From the NCBI GenBank assembly GCA_028868455.1, contig JAGWUK010000260.1, forward strand, positions 1-5,327: DNA of 5,327 nt, read 5' to 3'. Numbering within the stretch: the first letter of the stretch is position 1; each line of letters starts with the position of its first letter. This document shows, piece after piece, positions 1 to 5,327 of this stretch. The position numbers and the translations under genes are program-made. The notes under the pieces are model-generated. The model did no database searches and was not told where the DNA came from. It worked only from the letters and a program-made list of their open reading frames with translations. This DNA comes from Burkholderiales bacterium. GTDB lineage: Bacteria > Pseudomonadota > Gammaproteobacteria > Burkholderiales > Burkholderiaceae_D.

Positions 1-1
1 A

Positions 2-961
2 GTCGGTTACTTTGGGAAAATTCCCAGTCGTGGTGACTTCGTCAAAGCTGCCGACAATATTCCATTGATTACCGTTTTGGACGAATGGCTGGCAGAAACC
101 ATGTCCTTGCTGGTTACGGATCCGCGCTGGAAAATTGATTACGACTCGCTCCCTCCTTTGCATTTTGCCTTTATCGGTCCGCGTAAAAAACGGGCAATTG
201 CTGGACACATCGTCTCCAGCGCAGATAGCTCTCAAAGGCGATTTCCATTCATGAGCATGGGCGTGTTTGACATGGAACAATCGGGCAATTTCGTCGGAAA
301 CAGCCCTTTAATTCTGTGCCAACTCTGGCAGCAGTTGGCCATAATTTCCGAGGAAATCGTCCGTTCTTCAGAACCGACCGACATACTCAATAAATTGTCC
401 AATACGCTCATTGCGATAGAAGTGCATAGCGAAGAGCAAACTGAATCGTTCGACTGTTTTTTGGAAAAACAAACCGTCGGTAGTCTACAGGCATTGTTAG
501 GGGATGCTCAGCTTCAGGGGTCAATACGGCAATTAATATTGGCTCTGGGGCTTTTGCTGCAACCTGTCATGTCCAGCGGATCTGATCGTCTGGAAAAAAG
601 CCTGGTTTTACCTTTGCCGTCGGATCAGAAAAATCGGTATCTGGTTGGTGCATTCTGGATGCATCTGATCTCACCGTTTTTAGAACGTGCCGATTTTGAA
701 CTGGCCTTGTTTTTCACTGAGATACAAAAGCAACCTTCCTTGATACTGGGGTTTAGCGGAGCCTCCGCAAACACACTGGAAGCCATCTTCGCCTCCCAAA
801 ACAGAGAAAAACAGCATATCCGTTTTCTGGAAAATGACTGGGTTGAAGAGCAGATTCACAGCGATTACGGTTTAAAGAAATTATCCAGCTATCTGGCACA
901 AGACAAGCTTTCTCTGAAATCTGTATTCGACTCATTCAGTATTACCTTCACCGGAGTTTAA
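2..961 (+). CDS. tagF: TagF, type VI secretion accessory protein (5' end missing)
   Basis: This is the C-terminal 319 residues of a TagF protein (BMA_A0400 family); the start codon lies upstream of the window. The visible peptide opens with GYFGKIPSRGDFV, the family's N-terminal signature, so at most a few residues are missing. The TTG at position 65 is therefore not the real start. A second family motif, SSADSSQRRFPF (visible residues 72-83), matches the usual S-x-D-x-x-G-R-x-F-P pattern, but Gln replaces the usual Gly and the Arg is doubled. In Pseudomonas and Agrobacterium, TagF, alone or fused to the phosphatase PppA, is a cytoplasmic post-translational repressor that acts through Fha to hold back T6SS assembly. 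No PppA domain is fused here, because the frame ends in TAA at 961. It is followed after four bases by the OmpA-like gene, which implies one transcript. Family assignment is firm; the repressor role is by homology. Confidence 0.9.
   Translation, partial: VGYFGKIPSRGDFVKAADNIPLITVLDEWLAETMSLLVTDPRWKIDYDSLPPLHFAFIGPRKKRAIAGHIVSSADSSQRRFPFMSMGVFDMEQSGNFVGNSPLILCQLWQQLAIISEEIVRSSEPTDILNKLSNTLIAIEVHSEEQTESFDCFLEKQTVGSLQALLGDAQLQGSIRQLILALGLLLQPVMSSGSDRLEKSLVLPLPSDQKNRYLVGAFWMHLISPFLERADFELALFFTEIQKQPSLILGFSGASANTLEAIFASQNREKQHIRFLENDWVEEQIHSDYGLKKLSSYLAQDKLSLKSVFDSFSITFTGV
953..956 (+). promoter_or_regulatory. Ribosome binding site of the OmpA-family gene
   Basis: A GGAG lies nine bases before the ATG at 966, inside the last codons of tagF. 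It supports the 966 start and suggests translational coupling between the two genes. The AAGG at 960-963 is too close to the ATG to serve. Confidence 0.5.
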
Positions 962-965
962 GGCA

Positions 966-1742
966 ATGCGATATTTGCTTCCCCTTTTTATTTTTGTCGC
1001 TATAAATGCAAATGCCCAGACATCGGCACCACCGCCAGTCACACCAAAACCAGGGCAGGTACTCGTTAGCGGAACCGTCGCTGACGAGACTACCAAAGCA
1101 GGAATTCTGAGCCGCTTGCGGGACTTGTACGGATATGATCAGGTAGTCGATCAGATATCTGTCGGGTCGGTAGGTGTTCCTCCCAATTGGAACACACATG
1201 TACAAAAACTGATTACAACAGACTTAAAACTCATCAGTCATGGGCAGTTAAAAGTCGATGGCAGCAATGTCAGCGTGCGTGGCGAAGTGAACAACGAAGC
1301 GCAGCGCCAGCAAATTGCGAGCAATATTTCGACCAGTCTCAATCCGACCTACATCGTCAATAACGGACTACGGGTTTCCACTTCGGAGCAAGGCATTCTT
1401 GACGCTACGCTGGCAAACAGGACGATAGAATTTGAAAGCGGCAAAGCCAGTCTGACCGATAAAGGGCAACGTATTCTCGATGAAATGAGCGTCCCTCTGC
1501 TGAAATTCAAATCACGGAGACTGGAAGTCATTGGGCACACCGATAGCGAGGGATTACGCGCCAGCAATCTGGCATTAAGTCAGGCGCGAGCAGATACGGT
1601 CAAAGCGTATTTATCCAGAAAAGGAGTCAATCCCGATCTGGTCAGCACTTCCGGCCAAGGGCCAGATCGGCCCATTGCCACTAACGACACAGTCGAAGGT
1701 CGTTCGCGTAATCGTCGAATCGAATTTCGGATAGGACAATAG
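966..1742 (+). CDS. Periplasmic OmpA-family peptidoglycan-binding protein with BON-like region
   Basis: The 258-residue product starts with a typical Sec signal peptide (residues 1-17), with likely cleavage at ANA|Q. There is no lipobox cysteine and no later membrane segment, so the mature protein should be soluble in the periplasm. After a Pro-rich stretch (21-29), residues about 31-137 contain repeated strand-helix patterns resembling BON domains, clearest at 91-137. Residues about 148-258 are an OmpA C-terminal domain. They include HTDSEG around Asp193 and LSQAR ending at Arg208, the 15-residue Asp/Arg spacing that binds diaminopimelate in OmpA proteins, and a closing NRRIEF at 249-254. 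Its place four bases after tagF suggests it anchors the T6SS to the cell wall, a job done elsewhere by TagL/SciZ or by an OmpA domain fused to TssL. The OmpA domain is certain, the BON call is moderate, and the anchoring role is inferred from context. Confidence 0.9.
   Translation: MRYLLPLFIFVAINANAQTSAPPPVTPKPGQVLVSGTVADETTKAGILSRLRDLYGYDQVVDQISVGSVGVPPNWNTHVQKLITTDLKLISHGQLKVDGSNVSVRGEVNNEAQRQQIASNISTSLNPTYIVNNGLRVSTSEQGILDATLANRTIEFESGKASLTDKGQRILDEMSVPLLKFKSRRLEVIGHTDSEGLRASNLALSQARADTVKAYLSRKGVNPDLVSTSGQGPDRPIATNDTVEGRSRNRRIEFRIGQ
1633..1670 (+). repeat. Inverted repeat inside the OmpA-family gene
   Basis: CCGATCTGG at 1633-1641 is exactly repeated in inverse orientation as CCAGATCGG at 1662-1670. 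The stem can extend inward by one G-T and one C-G pair, leaving a 16-base loop. It lies within codons of the OmpA domain and no T-run follows, so it is not a classical terminator. A stem of this size can occur by chance in a few kilobases. Confidence 0.35.
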
Positions 1743-1923
1743 GCAAATTCCTGTGGGGCCGAAAAATTTGAACCAAACTGCCCCGTAATGAATTCATCAC
1801 TTTGTTTACGCCATAGCGACTCAGCCTGTTGATTACGTGCCACTTCCGACGCGGAAATTTCAAGTGATGATGGAATGTTGTCTAATTCGGTCACAGCAAC
1901 AATAGCGTTTATACGGAGTTTTA
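1743..1923 (+). other. Spacer between OmpA-family gene and vgrG
   Basis: This is the only real gap in the window and marks a break between the tagF/OmpA unit and the vgrG unit. On the + strand all frames are interrupted by stops. On the - strand two overlapping frames stay open across most of it, but neither has a ribosome site or a recognisable domain. A GGGGC (1755-1759) and a GCCCC (1780-1784) could pair around a 20-base loop, but no T-run follows. A promoter for vgrG would be expected here. The best -35-like element, TTGTCT at 1878, has no good -10 partner at normal spacing, so none is called. Confidence 0.4.
1913..1918 (+). promoter_or_regulatory. Ribosome binding site of vgrG
   Basis: ACGGAG ends five bases before the ATG at 1924. 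It decides the vgrG start, because the next in-frame ATG (1957, residue 12) has no purine-rich sequence before it. Confidence 0.6.
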
Positions 1924-4900
1924 ATGTCCGATTTTTTATCTGCTCCAACACCCACTATGTCAGCATCAGCAGACGATTGGAACCAAAATGCACGTTTACT
2001 GCGCCTTACAACTCCGCTGGGCGCAAATGCTTTACTCGCAGAACAATTTTGTGCAGTCGAAAGCCTGGAAAATATTAACGAAGTCTGCCGCGTTGAAATA
2101 ACGGCGCTGTCCACCGATGCGCATCTGAAGCTCAAGCAATTGATGGGGCAAGCCGTGTTGCTGGAATTATTGACTTCCGAGAGTCGAGATCAATTACGAC
2201 CTTTTCACGGCCATGTCACCGAGGTGGAATTCATCGGCGCCAATGGTGGATTAGCGCGCTATCGCATTGTCTTTGAACCCTGGCTGGCCTTTTTGCGTTA
2301 CCGGCGCGACAGCAAAAGCTATCAAGACATGAACGTGCTTGATATCCTTGATTCGGTATTTCGATATTACGAATCTCAAGGCACATTAGTACCCAAATGG
2401 CGACACGACATTGCCGATGCCAGCATTTATTCCAAGCGTAGCCTGACTACGCAATACCAGGAAACTGATCTGGCATTTGTGCAACGACTCATGAATGAAG
2501 AAGGTTTGTTTGCATGGCTGGAACACCAAGGAGACACGCAGCAAGCACCGTTTGGTTCGCACACCCTGGTGATCGCCGACCACAACGGTGCATTTAAGGC
2601 CAACGCACAATCGCAAATCACATTCACGCAAGCTGGTACGGTACTTAAAGAAGACAGCATTGATCGTTGGCGCAGCGAGCGGCGCTGGCAGACTAACGAG
2701 GTCAACATCGTAAGCTGGGATTATCGCCAACTAGACACGCGACCAGTCGCAGCGCAAGGTGCAGCGGACAAATCCAGCGATCAACAACCGCTAACGATCA
2801 AAGATGCGCCTGGCGTGTATAGCTACGAAAATCGCACGCATGGGCAAAACATTGCATTACGTCAAATGCAAGCCATTGAAGCACACGACAAAATTTTTAC
2901 CGGTGCAGGAACTGTCAGAACCTTGTCGCCAGCGACCAGCTTTACATTAAGCGGTCATCCTGATGATGAAGGCGGCGACAATGCCGATTTTTTGATTATT
3001 CGTGTCGTGCATCAGGCACACAATAATCTCAGTGCTGACCTACAAGCTCAGGTGAACCAATGTTTAGGCAAGGTCGACGAGTCTGCATCAATTCAGGCAT
3101 CGCTAGAGAATCCTTACGACTTAAACGAACTGCATCACAATGCGCAGACGGCGGGCGAACGCCCCCTGTATCGCAATCGCCTCGATGCCATTCGTAGCAA
3201 GATTCCCTATCGTAGCTTGCAAACCGATGGTCATGGGCGTCTCCTGCATCCCAAGCCTACAGTGTATGGACAACAAACAGCAATCGTCGTCGGACCTCCA
3301 GGCAATGTGATATATACCGATCGCGACCATCGCATTAAAGTGCAATTCCATTGGCAACGCGCAACAACATTGAACCAAAGCCATAGCCGCCTGACGCACC
3401 CTCAAACCGAAGGCCATACTGGTGCTCCAGGCAATGAACAATCCGGCACCTGGGTCAGAGTCGCCACGCCGCTTGCGCCGATCGCCAGCGCCAATTGGGG
3501 CAGCAACGCTATTCCCCGCATCGGACAAGAAGTGCTCATCGATTTCATCGACGGCGACATTGATCGTCCCGTCGTCATCGGCAGTCTCTACAACGGCATA
3601 GGACTCGACAACGCACAACAAAATAAATTAACAACCGGCGTTGGCAGCAGCACCGGCAATGCCCCCGCCTGGTTTCCCGGAACCAGCGGTGGCCATGCTC
3701 ACGCAGCGAGTCTTTCCGGTATCAAGACGCAAGCGATGGCCAGCAGCCAGCAAGGTGCAGGCAGCTATAACCAATTGGTATTTGATGACAGCCCTGGTGA
3801 AAGCCGCACCAGTCTTCAGCAACATGCCCTACCCCATCAAGGTAACAGTGAACTGAATCTGGGGCATTTACGGCATCAGACCGATAATCAGCGACTCAAT
3901 TATGTTGGGTTCGGTGCTGAGCTAAAGACCCAGTTCAGCGCTGCTGTCCGTGCAGGGCAAGGTTTACTGATCAGCAGCGATGCCCGTACGCAGGCCAGCA
4001 GCAGCCAGCTTGATTCGCGCGAAGCGCAAAGCCAGGCAGAACAAAGCCACGGCTTACAGCTAAGTCTGGCAGAAACCGCGCAAAAACACCGCGCCAAACT
4101 CAAGGATGAAAAACAAAAAGAAGAGCCTCCCGCCAAAGACTTGCCCGCCATCAAAGCACATGCCCAAAGCATTGCTGTTCTTCAATCGACTGCCGCCGGT
4201 CATGGCGATGGCAGTATCGATGCGGTCTATGGACGCGCCGGAGGCCAAGGTAAGGTCACGGCGTATAGCGAACCGCAACTCCAGATCAGCAGTCCGGCTG
4301 GCATTGCGGCGACGACACCACGCGATATGACACTGAATGCTGGCAACACCAGCAGCCTCGTCGCCAGCCACGATCTCAATTTCTCAGCACAGGCCAATCT
4401 GGCGCATGCAGTCAAAGCAGGAATCAGCGTTTTTACTTACGGCAAGCTCAGTAAAGATGAGCATGGCGTTGAAAACAACGGCACCAAACCGAATAAGGAA
4501 ACCGGGATTCGCCTGCACACGGCCACCGGCAAAGTCAGCACACAAAGCCAGAGCGACCAGACCAACATCACGGCAGACAAAAATGTCACCGTCAACAGCA
4601 TTACGCAATCCATCATGATCGCCGCCCCCAGGCATGTGCTCATGACCGCCATGGGCGCTTATCTGAAACTAGAAGGCGGCAACATCATGATCCACGGCCC
4701 CGGCACCATGCTGTTTCGCGCCAGCATGAAGGAGCTGACCGGGCCGATGAGCAGTACGCCGGCCTTGCCGCATTTGCCAAAACCTGATCCATTACAACGC
4801 GCAATTGAACTCAATTTCCATTACGACGATCTGGAACCGGTCAAAGCAGCACCGTACAAAGTCACGTTTGCAGACGGCACTTCACGCCAGGGCAAACTGA

Positions 4901-5097
4901 ATGCAAAAGGATATGCACGGTTAGAAAACGTCCCACCTGGCGACTATCACGTTGAATACGGTGAAGATGAACGTCCATGGAAAGCGCCTGCATTAACACC
5001 TGATCCATATCTCCACAATGCGCGCCAGAAAAAACAGGAAGCTCAGGCATTGATTGATGCTGCACATAAAAAACATTTACAAGGTGATGCATCATGA
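1924..5097 (+). CDS. vgrG: T6SS spike protein VgrG (TssI) with DUF2345 and TTR-like C-terminal extension
   Basis: VgrG forms the trimeric spike on the Hcp tube and carries effectors into target cells. The 1057 residues read as these domains in order. Residues about 20-400 are the gp27-like base, with the family's FEPWLAFLRYRRDS stretch and the QYQETDLAFVQRLMNEEGLFAW block. YRNRLDAIR at 416-424 leads into the gp5-like OB-fold at about 445-560, which holds TDRDHRIKVQFHW, GTWVRVATP and IPRIGQEVLIDF. A Vgr-repeat region follows at about 610-705 (NQLVFDD, RAGQGLLISSD), then a polar, Lys/Glu-rich linker at about 705-775. DUF2345 (about 775-940) would form the beta-helix needle. The C-terminal 960-1019 segment has the beta-rich pattern of a transthyretin-like domain, with ADGTSRQGKL and LENVPPGDYHVEY, and a charged helical tail ends the protein. 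In enteroaggregative E. coli VgrG1 such a domain docks the effector Tle1. No catalytic motif is evident. The stop overlaps the next gene's start. Confidence 0.95.
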   Translation: MSDFLSAPTPTMSASADDWNQNARLLRLTTPLGANALLAEQFCAVESLENINEVCRVEITALSTDAHLKLKQLMGQAVLLELLTSESRDQLRPFHGHVTEVEFIGANGGLARYRIVFEPWLAFLRYRRDSKSYQDMNVLDILDSVFRYYESQGTLVPKWRHDIADASIYSKRSLTTQYQETDLAFVQRLMNEEGLFAWLEHQGDTQQAPFGSHTLVIADHNGAFKANAQSQITFTQAGTVLKEDSIDRWRSERRWQTNEVNIVSWDYRQLDTRPVAAQGAADKSSDQQPLTIKDAPGVYSYENRTHGQNIALRQMQAIEAHDKIFTGAGTVRTLSPATSFTLSGHPDDEGGDNADFLIIRVVHQAHNNLSADLQAQVNQCLGKVDESASIQASLENPYDLNELHHNAQTAGERPLYRNRLDAIRSKIPYRSLQTDGHGRLLHPKPTVYGQQTAIVVGPPGNVIYTDRDHRIKVQFHWQRATTLNQSHSRLTHPQTEGHTGAPGNEQSGTWVRVATPLAPIASANWGSNAIPRIGQEVLIDFIDGDIDRPVVIGSLYNGIGLDNAQQNKLTTGVGSSTGNAPAWFPGTSGGHAHAASLSGIKTQAMASSQQGAGSYNQLVFDDSPGESRTSLQQHALPHQGNSELNLGHLRHQTDNQRLNYVGFGAELKTQFSAAVRAGQGLLISSDARTQASSSQLDSREAQSQAEQSHGLQLSLAETAQKHRAKLKDEKQKEEPPAKDLPAIKAHAQSIAVLQSTAAGHGDGSIDAVYGRAGGQGKVTAYSEPQLQISSPAGIAATTPRDMTLNAGNTSSLVASHDLNFSAQANLAHAVKAGISVFTYGKLSKDEHGVENNGTKPNKETGIRLHTATGKVSTQSQSDQTNITADKNVTVNSITQSIMIAAPRHVLMTAMGAYLKLEGGNIMIHGPGTMLFRASMKELTGPMSSTPALPHLPKPDPLQRAIELNFHYDDLEPVKAAPYKVTFADGTSRQGKLNAKGYARLENVPPGDYHVEYGEDERPWKAPALTPDPYLHNARQKKQEAQALIDAAHKKHLQGDAS
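5081..5086 (+). promoter_or_regulatory. Ribosome binding site of the gene after vgrG
   Basis: AAGGTG, one mismatch from AAGGAG, ends seven bases before the ATG at 5094 and lies inside the last vgrG codons. It supports the overlapping start and coupled translation with vgrG. Confidence 0.55.
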
Positions 5098-5327
5098 GCA
5101 GTAACGCGAGCACGATCAATAAATCAGCAGACAATGAATCAGGTTACCTTGATGAAATCGCCAAGTTTCTCAAAGACCTGGTCCTTGGTGATTTTGAAGA
5201 AGATCAGGGCAAAGCGGCCATGGTGGTTGGTGGCGTTATTTCGCTTATTCCGATTGTCGACCAGATCATGGATGCGCGCGATGTCGCCGGAATGATCTTC
5301 AGACTAAGTGAAAAAGGGGTCGCCAAC
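5094..5327 (+). CDS. Probable VgrG-linked T6SS effector, N-terminal fragment (3' end missing)
   Basis: The first 78 codons of a gene whose ATG overlaps the vgrG TGA as ATGA; it remains open to the window edge. After a polar start (residues 1-17), an amphipathic stretch YLDEIAKFLKDLVLGDF (18-34) leads to an acidic turn. A hydrophobic segment follows at about 41-55 (AAMVVGGVISLIPIV), then DQIMDARDVAGMIF with Asp56, Asp60, Arg62 and Asp63. From memory, this combination (GDF, then a Gly-rich hydrophobic run ending in IP-x-V, then D-x-x-x-D-x-R-D) recurs near the N-termini of proteobacterial polymorphic toxins and VgrG- or Rhs-linked effectors, ahead of variable toxin domains. No catalytic domain is visible in this fragment, so the activity cannot be named. 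The position directly after a VgrG with a docking-type tail fits a cargo effector. Alternatives are an effector chaperone or a membrane-associated immunity protein. Confidence 0.75.
   Translation, partial: MSSNASTINKSADNESGYLDEIAKFLKDLVLGDFEEDQGKAAMVVGGVISLIPIVDQIMDARDVAGMIFRLSEKGVAN

Noticed and set aside
65..67. TTG as an alternative start of tagF
   Set aside because: The conserved family N-terminus GYFGKIPSRGDFV is encoded in the same frame directly upstream, so the gene begins outside the window.
1755..1784. Possible hairpin GGGGC...GCCCC after the OmpA-family gene, considered as a terminator
   Set aside because: The stem is only five pairs, the loop is 20 bases and no T-run follows.
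1878..1914. Possible sigma-70 promoter for vgrG (TTGTCT with TTTATA)
   Set aside because: The spacing between the elements is about 24 bases, too long, and no -10-like sequence sits at 16-18 bases.
3121..3621. Long open reading frame of 166 codons on the - strand
   Set aside because: It lies fully opposite the conserved gp5-like part of vgrG. Its product has no recognisable domain and the + strand coding is certain.
3990..4030. CAG/AGC-rich stretch in vgrG as a possible tandem repeat
   Set aside because: It is an imperfect run of Ser/Gln/Ala codons in a family-typical segment, with no repeated unit.
4060..4371. Reverse and alternative-frame reading frames opposite the vgrG linker and DUF2345 region
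   Set aside because: They are Cys- and Arg-rich by-products of the + strand codon pattern, without start signals or domain content.

Overview
The window is a piece of a type VI secretion system (T6SS) locus, all on the + strand, from a Gram-negative bacterium. The VgrG architecture (gp27/gp5 core, Vgr repeat region, DUF2345), the TagF family and the roughly balanced GC content suggest a betaproteobacterium, perhaps of the Burkholderiales/Oxalobacteraceae type. That placement is inference; no taxonomic marker gene is present.

Layout: (1) 2-961, the 3' part of tagF, a T6SS accessory/regulatory protein whose start lies upstream of the window. (2) 966-1742, four bases later, a secreted periplasmic protein with a BON-like N-terminal half and a C-terminal OmpA peptidoglycan-binding domain. 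(3) 1743-1923, a spacer of 181 bases with no convincing gene on either strand. (4) 1924-5097, a long vgrG encoding the T6SS spike, with a C-terminal extension that looks like a transthyretin-like (TTR) effector-docking domain. (5) 5094-5327, the first 78 codons of a gene overlapping the vgrG stop by four bases (ATGA) and running off the window. It is probably the cargo effector delivered by this VgrG, or a protein that helps load it.

How they fit together: TagF and the OmpA-like protein look like the end of a structural/regulatory T6SS operon. TagF would control firing and the OmpA-like protein would tie the apparatus to the cell wall. The vgrG and its overlapping downstream gene look like a spike-cargo module placed after it, probably with its own upstream control in the spacer, although no clear promoter is visible there. 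The most interesting part is the junction between the VgrG TTR-like tail and the uncharacterised truncated gene at the right edge.
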